From Algibacter mikhailovii (GTDB lineage Bacteria > Bacteroidota > Bacteroidia > Flavobacteriales > Flavobacteriaceae): a stretch of DNA of 64,000 bases. Each line of letters begins with the position of its first letter. The first letter of the stretch is position 1. The DNA is taken from NCBI RefSeq assembly GCF_014651495.1, contig NZ_BMWZ01000004.1:62001-126000 (forward strand), written 5' to 3'. The position numbers and the translations under genes were made by a program. Of this stretch, positions 26,133-35,302 are shown piece after piece. The notes beneath the pieces are model-generated. The model ran no database searches. It saw only the letters and a list, made by a program, of their open reading frames with translations, and had not been told where the DNA came from.

Positions 26133-28613
26133 TTACGATTTTTTCTTGAATAGCTGTTTCATTTTCTTAATAAAACCTAACTTTTCACCTTGCTCATGAT
26201 AACTATTCCCATAAACGCCATAACCATAACCATAGCCATAGCCATAGCTATTCCCCATTTTCTTACTCGTATTGTGTTTATAGAAATTTAAAACAAAACT
26301 TAAATTCTTAATTTCTCTAGACCTATACTTGGCGTTAATAAATTGTAACATGCCCTTTTTAGTATAATTTAATCTTAGAATAAAAATATTTGTATCAGCA
26401 AACTTTGTTAAATCCTGAGCGTCTGTAACAATTCCAAGCGGTGGTGTATCTAAAATAATTATCTCATATTTAGCTCTAAGTTCATTTATTAAAGTATTCA
26501 TCCGTTCACTTATAAGCAACTCCGATGGGTTTGGAGGAATTGGTCCGGCTGTTATAATATCAAAATTTTTTATGGCTGTTTCATTTGTTATTTCTTCTAA
26601 GCTTCGTTCTTCTATCAAATAATTGACGACCCCTTTTTTATTGGAGAGATTAAAATCACCAAATATTTTGGGTTTTCTTAAATCTAATCCTACTAAGATG
26701 GTTTTCTTACCTGACATAGCATATATAGTTGCCATGTTAATTGAACAAAATGTTTTTCCCTCACCACCTATAGAAGAGGTGAGAAGAATGGTTCTCGCGT
26801 TATGCTTCGTATTATTGTTTTTAATTACAAATTGTAAGCTAGAACGAATCGCTCTAAAAGATTCTGCAACAGCTGATTTAGGTTTTTCAAAAACCACCAG
26901 ATTATTTCTATGTTTATCCTTCCCTACCACCCCTAAAATAGGAATCTGTGACAAACGTTTCACTTCTTCTGCTCCATGAATAGTATTATCTAGAAAATAG
27001 ATAATAAAAAGAATAACCAAGGGTACAAATAAACCTGCCAAAAGCCCCATCATATAGTTTAATGAAGTATCTGGACCAATTAAACCCCCTCCAATATCTT
27101 TAGCATTGTCAACTACTGTTATATCAGATATATTTGCAGCCCTTGCAATTGCCGCTTCACTTCTCCTTGCAACATACTGATCATAAGCCGCTTGACTAAT
27201 ATTTAACTGACGTTGTATTTTTAAAAATTCTTGTTGATCATTAGGTAGTTCTGACAATCGTCCTTCTAAACTTGTAATATTTTTTAAAAGACTTTCTAAC
27301 TGGGAACGCAAGGTACTTTTGGTTGAAGTAATAGTAGCCATGAGCACATTTTTTTCCGCTTCAATTTGTCGGTCAATATTCTTAAAAATGCTAGATTCCT
27401 CTCTTGTGGTATATTCTCTTGTCTTTCGTTCTGTAGATAAGGTTATAATTCGACTGACACTAGTTATGATATTACCCTCCTCAATACCCACTGAAGTCGG
27501 AGCTGCAATGCCAGAATAGTCACTTTCTGTTTTCAAGTAAACTTCTAAAGAATTTAGATAGTTGAGCTTCATCCTAATTTCTTCCTGCTGGGTTTGAGAG
27601 ACTTGTAAACTAGTAGATATTTTTTCCATATCAGCCTCTACATCAATAATATCATTTTGTCTTCTGAAGCTATCCATTTTTTGACTCATGTCTTTAATGC
27701 TTAGGTCTACAGAAGTCAGAGTGCTGTCTATAAAATTAATGGTATTGGTAGCGTATGCATTTTTTCTTTCTAAATCCGTATGACTTAAAATAGTTGATGT
27801 GGCATTTAAAAAATCAACAATTTTACTCTTATTATAACCTATAATTGACAGTTCAATAATGGATGTAGATTTCTCAAAAGGTCCAACCTTAATGCTCTTT
27901 TGAAAGCTATTAACCACTTGATCAAAGTTCTTAAATCTTAAAAAGTACTCTACATTGGGCTTAATAACATCAAGGCTGTTCAGCTCTAAAACGCCATTCA
28001 AAAATGGAAGTCTTATAGGTTCACCAAATTTAAATGTTTTAGTATAAGGGCCTACTGGCAAATTGTAAATGGCTTCAAAATCTTTAGAGCCATATAATTG
28101 TCCTTTTCCTTGATCTTGCTCAAACTCTGTAAATAGCTCAAAAGTTGTTTCATTTAATAAACGAATGCCTATAAACTGGTTTAAGAGCTGAGGAGCCTTC
28201 ATATTCGGTTTAAAGATATATGGTACCTTTTTGTACACGTCTATTTTTTGATACTTCCCCTCTTTGAGGTACTCTATATAAAGCTTTAAGGAATCGACTA
28301 CCTTTTCATTATGGGTTCTCGTTTTTAAACTAGTCATGACCTGCCCCACTTTTCCAGATACACCTCCCCAATTAAAGGAAATACTTGTAGTTGCCGTAGA
28401 AAAAGGACTTCTATCGTTTTCTATAGAAATAAGTGAACCTAACTTGTAAATATTCTGCTTTCTCGTACTAATTAGGTATGCTCCGAGTAACCCCAAGCCT
28501 ATGCATATAATTATAATTTTCCAAAAATTCAAAACCTTAAAAAAGAACCCTTGAAAATCGAATGAGAAATGTAAACCCTCATCATTTGTATTATGACTAT
28601 CATAATCTAACAT
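26133..28613 (-). CDS. wzc: Wzc-type polysaccharide co-polymerase with tyrosine autokinase domain
   Basis: An 826-residue inner-membrane protein. A first helix lies at about 28-50. A long periplasmic Wzz/GNVR region with coiled-coil stretches follows to about 510, and a second helix at 515-540. The cytosolic BY-kinase has Walker A SSIGGEGKT at 613-621, Walker A' ILVGLDLR at 639-646 and Walker B IIILDTPP at 718-725. The C-terminus has a tyrosine cluster of five YG pairs at 790-799 plus two more tyrosines, the usual autophosphorylation site. It controls chain length and couples to Wza. It lies 3 bp after the export lipoprotein gene. Confidence 0.95.
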   Translation of the reverse strand: MLDYDSHNTNDEGLHFSFDFQGFFFKVLNFWKIIIICIGLGLLGAYLISTRKQNIYKLGSLISIENDRSPFSTATTSISFNWGGVSGKVGQVMTSLKTRTHNEKVVDSLKLYIEYLKEGKYQKIDVYKKVPYIFKPNMKAPQLLNQFIGIRLLNETTFELFTEFEQDQGKGQLYGSKDFEAIYNLPVGPYTKTFKFGEPIRLPFLNGVLELNSLDVIKPNVEYFLRFKNFDQVVNSFQKSIKVGPFEKSTSIIELSIIGYNKSKIVDFLNATSTILSHTDLERKNAYATNTINFIDSTLTSVDLSIKDMSQKMDSFRRQNDIIDVEADMEKISTSLQVSQTQQEEIRMKLNYLNSLEVYLKTESDYSGIAAPTSVGIEEGNIITSVSRIITLSTERKTREYTTREESSIFKNIDRQIEAEKNVLMATITSTKSTLRSQLESLLKNITSLEGRLSELPNDQQEFLKIQRQLNISQAAYDQYVARRSEAAIARAANISDITVVDNAKDIGGGLIGPDTSLNYMMGLLAGLFVPLVILFIIYFLDNTIHGAEEVKRLSQIPILGVVGKDKHRNNLVVFEKPKSAVAESFRAIRSSLQFVIKNNNTKHNARTILLTSSIGGEGKTFCSINMATIYAMSGKKTILVGLDLRKPKIFGDFNLSNKKGVVNYLIEERSLEEITNETAIKNFDIITAGPIPPNPSELLISERMNTLINELRAKYEIIILDTPPLGIVTDAQDLTKFADTNIFILRLNYTKKGMLQFINAKYRSREIKNLSFVLNFYKHNTSKKMGNSYGYGYGYGYGVYGNSYHEQGEKLGFIKKMKQLFKKKS
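26218..26247 (-). repeat. Five-copy hexanucleotide repeat encoding the Tyr-Gly cluster of Wzc
   Basis: The plus strand shows five tandem copies of CCATAA/CCATAG, two of the first form and three of the second. On the coding strand they encode the alternating tyrosine-glycine tail of the kinase. Tandem 6-bp copies can gain or lose units without a frameshift. Confidence 0.85.
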
Positions 28614-28616
28614 AAC

Positions 28617-29411
28617 TTAAAGTCTATCAATTAGTAATAAGGTAGTTGTTAAAAGAGTTAACGTCGATACTATAGTAAGTAAAGTCTCTCTACCGGTTGA
28701 ACCTGTTCCCCATGATTTTTGCTTTAAGGGCTTTACATATATGATGTCATTAGGCTGAATATAGTAATATGGCGAGTACATCACCTGATCTTCTAATAAA
28801 TTTAGATGATGGACTTTTTGACCTTCAGGATATTGACGAATAATTAATACATCTTCTCTATTACCAACCATTGTAATATCGCCAGCGTTTGCAAGTGCTT
28901 CAAAAATGTTTAATCGGTTCTCATATATCGTTTGAGAACCAGGGCTCTCAACTTCACCATTTACAGTATAACGTAACCCTGTTAATTTTACTGATACAAA
29001 TATATTCGCGGTTTCCTTAAATTGTTCAGTTAAAAGTTTTTTTTCTAAAACCTTTTCTAACTCTTCTGTGGTATACCCCAACACATTCACATACCCTAAA
29101 ATCGGGATTCTAATATTACCATGGACATCAACAGAAAAACCATCAAAATATGCCCGTTCTTCACCATTTGCATTTAAGTTTTCTTCACCTACCGGGTTAA
29201 AAATTTGTACACTTTCTTGATCAAGAGCCTTTACTCTAATATTCAGAATATCATGAACTTGTATACGATAAGGTGCTTGCTGTTCTTGAATCACCATTAA
29301 AGAATCTACAACCTCTTCCGGCGGCTGTATGTACGTCAGTTTTTTTGTAGGAATACAAGAAAACAATATAACATGTAACAATACTATGAGTACGAGAAAA
29401 CTTCTCTTCAT
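28617..29411 (-). CDS. wza: Polysaccharide export outer-membrane lipoprotein (Wza-like)
   Basis: A 264-residue lipoprotein. The signal peptide ends in a lipobox LFSC with Cys19. A polysaccharide export domain spans about 45-135 (YRIQVHDILNIRVKALD) and a SLBB domain about 140-220 (LRYTVNGEVESPGSQTIYEN). A hydrophobic helix near 240-262 (LLTIVSTLTLLTTTLLLI) is typical of the Bacteroidota form. E. coli Wza forms an octameric channel through the outer membrane, with this helix group on the outside. It is the first gene of the locus and has a promoter-like site 22 bp upstream. Confidence 0.93.
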   Translation of the reverse strand: MKRSFLVLIVLLHVILFSCIPTKKLTYIQPPEEVVDSLMVIQEQQAPYRIQVHDILNIRVKALDQESVQIFNPVGEENLNANGEERAYFDGFSVDVHGNIRIPILGYVNVLGYTTEELEKVLEKKLLTEQFKETANIFVSVKLTGLRYTVNGEVESPGSQTIYENRLNIFEALANAGDITMVGNREDVLIIRQYPEGQKVHHLNLLEDQVMYSPYYYIQPNDIIYVKPLKQKSWGTGSTGRETLLTIVSTLTLLTTTLLLIDRL

Positions 29412-29432
29412 TTAAGCCCTTTTGATTTTTCA

Positions 29433-29440
29433 CAAATATA
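29433..29440 (-). promoter_or_regulatory. Candidate promoter (-7 element) of the polysaccharide operon
   Basis: The minus strand reads TATATTTG, a perfect TAnnTTTG match, 22 bp before the Wza start codon. The -33 region is weak: only a TTG at 15 bp spacing or a T-run further up. It is the only good promoter candidate found ahead of the 26-kb gene run. Confidence 0.55.
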
Positions 29441-29516
29441 AGTTTTCACCTTGAACAATAAAACTAATAACGGGAATTTTGGTTTTTTATCCGTTATTTG
29501 CAAAAAACTATGTCCA

Positions 29517-31379
29517 TTGAATTATTTAACTGTTGAAAACATTTCAAAATCTTATGGAGAGCTTTCTCTTTTTGAAGATATTTCCTTTAGCGTACATAAA
29601 AATCAAAAAATAGCCTTCGTTGCTAAAAATGGTACCGGAAAAACATCCATATTAAATATCCTCTCAGGTGAAGATCAGCCAGATAGTGGCAGCATCATTT
29701 TTAGAAAAGACATAACAGTTTCTTTTTTGTCACAGGACCCTAAATTTGATCCAGACTTAACTATAGAAGAAACGATCTTTACAAGCAACAATCCCATTCT
29801 TAAAATTATTTCAAATTATGAGAAGGCGCTTTTAAATCCGGATGATGCAGACTCATACCAAGCCGCTTTTGAAGCCATGGAGCAATACCAAGCATGGGAC
29901 TTTGAGACGCTTTACAAACAAATTTTATTTAAGCTTAAACTTGAAGATTTAAATCAAAAGATTGGTGCATTGTCTGGTGGACAAAAAAAACGACTCGCCT
30001 TAGCCAATGCATTAATTAACAAACCTGATTTATTGGTTTTGGACGAACCTACAAATCATTTGGACTTAGAAATGATTGAATGGTTAGAGGCGTTTTTTGC
30101 CAAGGAAAACATTACGCTTTTTATGGTTACGCATGATCGTTACTTCCTTGAACGCGTTTGCAATGAAATTTTGGAATTGGATGAAGGACAAATGTATAGC
30201 TACAAAGGCAACTATTCCTATTACCTAGAGAAGCGAGATGCTAGAATTGAAAGAGAAGCTGTTGAAGTTGGAAAAGCTAAACAACTGTTCAAAAAAGAAT
30301 TATCTTGGATGCGTAGACAGCCTAAGGCTAGAACTACCAAATCTAAATCTAGAATTGATGACTTTGCCGATATCAAACAAAGAGCGCATCAACGACGCAA
30401 TGACCATGAAGTACAGCTAGAATTGAATATGGAACGTCTGGGCAGTAAAATCCTTGAATTTCATAAAGTATCTAAAGCATACAAAAACAAAACCATTCTC
30501 GATAATTTTGAATATACCTTTAAGAAAGGCGAACGCGTCGGAATTATTGGAAAAAACGGGACCGGTAAAACTACATTTCTAAATATACTAACACAAACAG
30601 CACAACCCGATTCGGGAAAGGTAGTTAAGGGGGACACCATAAAATTTGGTTATTACACTCAAAACGGCATTACCATTAAACCCGAGCAAAAAGTAATTGA
30701 TGTTATAAAAGAATTTGGTGATTATATCCCCCTAAAAAAAGGTCGACAAATTAGCGCACAACAACTTCTAGAACGCTTTTTATTCAGTAGAAAAAAGCAG
30801 TATGACTTTGTTGAAAAACTAAGTGGTGGTGAACGTAAACGCCTGTACTTATGTACGGTATTCATTCAAAATCCTAATTTTTTAATACTTGATGAGCCCA
30901 CAAACGATTTAGATATCGTTACACTTAATGTATTAGAAAGCTTTTTATTAGATTTTCCAGGATGCGTCATTGTGGTTTCTCATGACCGGTATTTTATGGA
31001 TAAGGTGATAGACCATCTTTTTATTTTCAAAGGAGAAGGTGTTATTGAAGATTTCCCCGGAAACTATACAGATTATAGAGTGTATGAAGATAGCAAACCT
31101 GCTATTGCGAATACCAAGGAAGATAAAAAAGAGAAAAAATCAAAAAGGAAAAATGAAGCTTTAAAACTATCTTACAATGAAGAAAAGGAGCTTAAAAATA
31201 TTGAAAGCAAACTAAATTCGTTAGCATACGATAAAAAAGAATTAGAAGGCAAATTTAACAACCCCGATTTAACGCAGGATGAGATCAATAAAATGTCTGA
31301 AGATTTACAAAAAATCATTGATACCATAAATTTAAAGGAAGAGCGTTGGTTTGAATTATCATCAAAACTTGAAGAATAA
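29517..31379 (+). CDS. ABC-F family ATPase (Uup-like)
   Basis: Encodes 620 residues from the TTG at 29517, giving the family's usual N-terminus NYLTVENISKSYGEL. An earlier in-frame TTG at 29451 would add 22 unrelated residues and crowd the divergent promoter, so it is not favoured. Two ABC domains are present: Walker A AKNGTGKTS and LSGGQKKRLALA in the first, GKNGTGKTT and LSGGERKRLYLC in the second. A charged coiled-coil C-terminus (after about 535) is the Uup mark. No membrane helices are seen. Family members act on ribosomes or DNA-linked processes and do not transport. Confidence 0.9.
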   Translation: MNYLTVENISKSYGELSLFEDISFSVHKNQKIAFVAKNGTGKTSILNILSGEDQPDSGSIIFRKDITVSFLSQDPKFDPDLTIEETIFTSNNPILKIISNYEKALLNPDDADSYQAAFEAMEQYQAWDFETLYKQILFKLKLEDLNQKIGALSGGQKKRLALANALINKPDLLVLDEPTNHLDLEMIEWLEAFFAKENITLFMVTHDRYFLERVCNEILELDEGQMYSYKGNYSYYLEKRDARIEREAVEVGKAKQLFKKELSWMRRQPKARTTKSKSRIDDFADIKQRAHQRRNDHEVQLELNMERLGSKILEFHKVSKAYKNKTILDNFEYTFKKGERVGIIGKNGTGKTTFLNILTQTAQPDSGKVVKGDTIKFGYYTQNGITIKPEQKVIDVIKEFGDYIPLKKGRQISAQQLLERFLFSRKKQYDFVEKLSGGERKRLYLCTVFIQNPNFLILDEPTNDLDIVTLNVLESFLLDFPGCVIVVSHDRYFMDKVIDHLFIFKGEGVIEDFPGNYTDYRVYEDSKPAIANTKEDKKEKKSKRKNEALKLSYNEEKELKNIESKLNSLAYDKKELEGKFNNPDLTQDEINKMSEDLQKIIDTINLKEERWFELSSKLEE

Positions 31380-31475
31380 AAGCCTATTAGTGACCCACAA
31401 TTATTGTGCAATAAAAATATTCGTTCACTTAAAAAACTATCTCAGTGTGCGTTTCTTTTTAAGAACACTTCTTAA

Positions 31476-32249
31476 ATGATCTATCAAACAATTCAGTACA
31501 TTAAATTTCTTTTGAGGTCGAGCAATCAGCATGGGGTGCATTCTCCTTTTGTTTATAACCTCGTTACTCAATGTTTTTATGATCAGACAAATTTTGAAGA
31601 TTATATTTTACTGAAAAACTATAGAAAATCCCTACTCACGAACACCTCCAAAATAGTAGTATCTGACTTAGGTGCTGGCTCTCGTGTTATGAAACAAAAA
31701 GAACGCCATATTTCTAATATAGCAGCTAAAGCAGGAACAAGTAATAAAAGAGCAAAACTTCTTTATAGACTGACTAATTACTTGGAACCTGATAAGGTTT
31801 TAGAGCTGGGCACCTCATTAGGAATAGCAACTCACGCCATTAGTTTAGGCAATCCTAAAACAAAAATAACATCTATTGAAGGCTGTCCTGCTACCGCAAC
31901 TTTTTCTACGAACCAATTAAAAAGATATAACATCAACAATGTATCAATAATAACAGGCGATTTTAATAATGAAATTAAAAACCTAAAAACAAATACTTAC
32001 GACTTAGTATTCTTTGATGGTAACCATCAAAAAGAAGCTACCCTAAGTTATTTTGAAAGCCTACTTGATAATACAAATAACAATTCTGTATTTATTTTTG
32101 ATGATATCTATTGGTCTCAAGGCATGACAGAAGCCTGGGAAATGATTAAGAAACACCCAAAAGTAACCGTTACAATAGACACGTTTTTCTGGGGATTCGT
32201 TTTTTTTAGAACCGAACAAGCAAAAGAAGACTTCACTATTAGAATTTAA
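31476..32249 (+). CDS. Class I SAM-dependent methyltransferase
   Basis: A 257-residue protein. The SAM-binding glycine loop is LELGTSLGIATHAISLG at about 110, followed by the acidic second motif TSIEGCPATA and a DLVFFDGNHQKEATLSYFE segment like O-methyltransferases of the COG4122 type. The N-terminal HGVHSPFVYNLVTQCFYD is a motif I recognise in Bacteroidota members of this group. The substrate is unknown. It lies about 95 bp after the ABC-F gene in the same direction and ends 30 bp before a convergent OmpA-like gene. Confidence 0.85.
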   Translation: MIYQTIQYIKFLLRSSNQHGVHSPFVYNLVTQCFYDQTNFEDYILLKNYRKSLLTNTSKIVVSDLGAGSRVMKQKERHISNIAAKAGTSNKRAKLLYRLTNYLEPDKVLELGTSLGIATHAISLGNPKTKITSIEGCPATATFSTNQLKRYNINNVSIITGDFNNEIKNLKTNTYDLVFFDGNHQKEATLSYFESLLDNTNNNSVFIFDDIYWSQGMTEAWEMIKKHPKVTVTIDTFFWGFVFFRTEQAKEDFTIRI

Positions 32250-32279
32250 CATTCTAAAAAGCTAAATCTTACTAATTCC

Positions 32280-34277
32280 CTACTTCACCAAATTAATCTC
32301 TACACGCCTATTTTTCGCCCTACCTGCTTTGTACATATTAGTCGCTATTGGTTTTCTTTCTCCATACCCAATGGCCGTTAATCTACTCGAGTCTACACCG
32401 TTATCCACTAAGAAAGCTTTAACGGCTTTAGCCCTTTCATCTGATACGTTCTGATTCACCTCATAACTTCCAATACTATCAGTATGACCTTCAATAGTAA
32501 ATTTGGCACTTGGATATTCATTTAAAATTTTTACAATCTCCAATAAGGTTTGAGTTGATTCTGCCTTAATTTCTGCATTACCAAAATTAAATAGAATAAC
32601 TCTAGCATAATCATTTAATTCCTTCTGAACAGCCTCGGTAACCTCTGCCTCAGGACATCCCATGTTAGCAACGGTACCTACATCAAACTTACATTTATCA
32701 TCTTTGTCTGGCACCCCATCCCCATCGGTATCTTCCCATGGACAGCCATTATTTTCTTCTGGTCCAAATTCATCAGGACATGCATCAACATTGTCTAAAA
32801 CAGCATCTCCATCTTTATCCCCCCAAGGACATCCATTATTTTCAACAGGCCCGGCTACATTAGGACAGTCATCTTCTTTATCAATGATTCCATCACCATC
32901 CTTATCACTTTTATCCTTGTCAAATACACCAATTTTGAAACCGGCATAAATATCAGCCTCTTTATTGTTGCTACTAGTCAATGCTGAGATAATAGAACCT
33001 GAACCAATATAGAATGGTCCCGTTCTTATACCAGCCCCCATTCTAAAGCCACTATTATCAATTACACTTAAAGGCAAATAAAAGCTAAAGCTCTTGGTTT
33101 CATAGCGCGGTGTTAATGATACAATATTGGAAATAAAATTCGCCGTTCTTCTATCTTTAGACATTAAAGAATAATCTGTGTTCAGGTTTAAAAATAATTT
33201 ACTTTTTAACATCCAATCAATATTTAAATGTAATGCCGTAGGTAAATCAATTTTATAACCTCTACTAGAATTTGTAAGTGTGTAATTAGCCTCTAAAAAT
33301 GACCCTAAATCCTCGGCATTATCAAAATCTTCTTCACTTACATTTTCCTTAGTAATATTAAAACCTTGCCGAATACCATTTTTATAATCCACATAACCAA
33401 TATCGGTTACAGTCAACCCTATTTTTAATTTATAGGAACTTTGCTTGTTTTTAGGACTATCTATATCCAAATCAATATTTAAATAATTTGGTCGCCATTC
33501 ATAAACAAAACCTAAATCGCTTCCAAAACCATCGGCCCCACTAGGCAAATCATAATTGTAATTTTCATTATCAAATTCAGCAAAACGTGCATAATTAAGA
33601 AAGCCTGTTGAAGAGATACTCCCTGTAGTTTCACCCCCTCCTAAATCTGTACCTTCAGAATCATAATCAAGAGTCACATTTTCGCCTACTGCATAAGCAC
33701 TTCCCGCACCTTTTAAATACTTTAGGGTGAGACCTCCTTTTAAGACATGTTGATTTTTATTTAAAATGATATGCGCATATGTTACACCAAATTCCAGCCA
33801 GCCATTACCTAAACCATTGATGTCATCTTCACTGATAGAAAAATCATTTGTTGAACTATCTGCAATGGCCTCAATGGTACTACCACTAATATTGTTAACA
33901 TTTCCAAAAGACCGCCCTCTTGTAAAAAGGGCCATAGAGCTGTTTCTATTGAGGTTAAACATAACTGCAGGCCCCAAAACATCGACATTTGCCCCTGCCC
34001 TATTATCAACGAGTGGGTATTTATTGGCCTCTAAATTAATATCATAATCATCCTTTAAAGCATCAAATACATTTACACCATAATAATCATTACCCAGAAG
34101 GGCACTTGCGCCAATAAGATTAATATCTAATTTATAGGGGGTCCCAACTATTTGGGCAGGATTAGAAATTACCGCGTGCACACCGCTGTAGTTATCTGAC
34201 AAAAAACCAATATAAGATTGAGATCTAGCTATAAAAGTTGTTGAAAGAAATAGAAATAATAAAATAATTCTTTTCAT
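32280..34277 (-). CDS. DUF5723/OmpA family outer-membrane protein with thrombospondin type 3 repeats
   Basis: A 665-residue protein with a signal peptide (about 1-19, ending ARSQ). Residues 20-455 form a beta-rich barrel-like region of the DUF5723 type. From about 455 to 545 come three calcium-binding type 3 repeats, each with a DKDGDG-like loop and NNGCPW. The C-terminal OmpA domain (about 550-665) has FTIEGHTDSIGSYEVNQNVS and LTAIGYGERKPIA, which bind peptidoglycan. It probably anchors the outer membrane to the wall. A promoter-like site lies 58 bp upstream. Confidence 0.9.
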   Translation of the reverse strand: MKRIILLFLFLSTTFIARSQSYIGFLSDNYSGVHAVISNPAQIVGTPYKLDINLIGASALLGNDYYGVNVFDALKDDYDINLEANKYPLVDNRAGANVDVLGPAVMFNLNRNSSMALFTRGRSFGNVNNISGSTIEAIADSSTNDFSISEDDINGLGNGWLEFGVTYAHIILNKNQHVLKGGLTLKYLKGAGSAYAVGENVTLDYDSEGTDLGGGETTGSISSTGFLNYARFAEFDNENYNYDLPSGADGFGSDLGFVYEWRPNYLNIDLDIDSPKNKQSSYKLKIGLTVTDIGYVDYKNGIRQGFNITKENVSEEDFDNAEDLGSFLEANYTLTNSSRGYKIDLPTALHLNIDWMLKSKLFLNLNTDYSLMSKDRRTANFISNIVSLTPRYETKSFSFYLPLSVIDNSGFRMGAGIRTGPFYIGSGSIISALTSSNNKEADIYAGFKIGVFDKDKSDKDGDGIIDKEDDCPNVAGPVENNGCPWGDKDGDAVLDNVDACPDEFGPEENNGCPWEDTDGDGVPDKDDKCKFDVGTVANMGCPEAEVTEAVQKELNDYARVILFNFGNAEIKAESTQTLLEIVKILNEYPSAKFTIEGHTDSIGSYEVNQNVSDERAKAVKAFLVDNGVDSSRLTAIGYGERKPIATNMYKAGRAKNRRVEINLVK

Positions 34278-34334
34278 ATGACTAAATTTGATCGTCTCGT
34301 TTTAACAAAACCTATGTTCGTTTATAACATTTTG

Positions 34335-34365
34335 CAAATATGACCAATAAAATTTAATTACCAAA
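34335..34365 (-). promoter_or_regulatory. Candidate promoter of the OmpA-family gene
   Basis: On the minus strand TTTG (34362-34365) is followed after 19 bp by CATATTTG (34335-34342), one mismatch from TAnnTTTG. The spacing is standard for Bacteroidota. It lies 58 bp before the ATG at 34277. Confidence 0.5.
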
Positions 34366-34434
34366 GCTCTCATTTACAAGTAATACACGAACAAACCCAT
34401 TGTAAAGCTCTCTGAAATACCATAACTTCGTAAC

Positions 34435-35007
34435 ATGAAAATATATACAAAAACTGGAGATAAAGGCACCACGGCATTATTTGGAGGAACGCGCGTCCCC
34501 AAACATCATATTCGCATTGAAAGCTACGGAACGGTTGATGAGTTAAATTCTTATCTAGGTCTAATAAGAGACCAAGATATTAATGAGGCCTACAAAGCTT
34601 TAATTATACAAATTCAAGATAAACTATTTACGGTTGGAGCTATTCTAGCTACCGACCCGGAAAAAGCCACTTTAAAGAATGGAAAGTCACGTTTAACCAT
34701 TCCAAAAATATCCAAAGAAGATATTGAAGGATTAGAGACAGAAATGGACATCATGAACGCAGCATTACCGCCAATGACGCATTTTGTGCTTCCAGGTGGA
34801 CATCAAACGGTGTCATTCTGTCACATTGCGCGTTGTGTTTGCCGCAGGGCGGAACGTTTAGCCACAGCTCTTAATGAAATAGATACGATTGACCCCAATA
34901 GTTTGATGTATTTAAACCGCCTTTCTGACTACCTCTTTGTGTTGGCACGAAAGTTGACTTTTGATTTGCAAGCAGATGAAATTAAATGGATTCCTGAGAA
35001 AGAATAG
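34435..35007 (+). CDS. Cob(I)yrinic acid a,c-diamide adenosyltransferase, PduO type
   Basis: A 190-residue helical-bundle enzyme with the PduO-type ATP-binding N-terminus YTKTGDKGTTALFGGTRVPK, then SYGTVDELNSYLGLIRD. The C-terminal RCVCRRAERLATAL carries the conserved arginines of the active site, and LNRLSDYLFVLAR closes the domain. It transfers the adenosyl group of ATP to cob(I)alamin to make coenzyme B12. Length is normal for the family. No other cobalamin genes are nearby, so it may serve salvage of corrinoids for a mutase elsewhere. It is divergent from the OmpA gene. Confidence 0.93.
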   Translation: MKIYTKTGDKGTTALFGGTRVPKHHIRIESYGTVDELNSYLGLIRDQDINEAYKALIIQIQDKLFTVGAILATDPEKATLKNGKSRLTIPKISKEDIEGLETEMDIMNAALPPMTHFVLPGGHQTVSFCHIARCVCRRAERLATALNEIDTIDPNSLMYLNRLSDYLFVLARKLTFDLQADEIKWIPEKE

Positions 35008-35249
35008 CATAATTTTTCTAAAGTTTCCGGTAGAACACTTAAAGAATTAATAGTAACGCAATGGGACTAGAAGCTGTCATAATAATTGCTAACTCAATTT
35101 TCAGTACCAAAAGACAAATTATTGTTTCTCATTAAAATCTTAAGTGAATAGCTTTAGTCTTATAGACAGGGCTATGTGAATAATTTTAGATGTTTGGATT
35201 ACAAAAAGATACGTTCTTATAAGTAATGATTAAATAATTCATTTTTTTC

Positions 35250-35279
35250 TTGTGTGTTTAAACTAAAAAATTATTTTTG
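35250..35279 (+). promoter_or_regulatory. Promoter of the DUF2795 gene
   Basis: TTG (35250-35252), 19 bp, then TATTTTTG (35272-35279) match the Bacteroidota -33/-7 pattern exactly. The ATG follows 23 bp later. Confidence 0.65.
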
Positions 35280-35302
35280 CACAAAATTAAACACTTAATC
35301 AC

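Noticed and set aside
29451-29516. Longer N-terminus for the ABC-F ATPase from an upstream TTG
   Set aside because: The 22 added residues do not look like the family N-terminus and would overlap the divergent wza promoter region; the TTG at 29517 gives the normal start.
31395-31420. Possible weak hairpin (CACAA-TTA-TTGTG) after the ABC-F gene
   Set aside because: A 5-bp AT-rich stem without a proper T-tract does not support a terminator call.
32662-32949. Plus-strand open frame opposite the type 3 repeats of the OmpA-family gene
   Set aside because: Its low-complexity Ser/Pro-rich sequence is a mirror of the Asp/Gly-rich repeat coding on the other strand.
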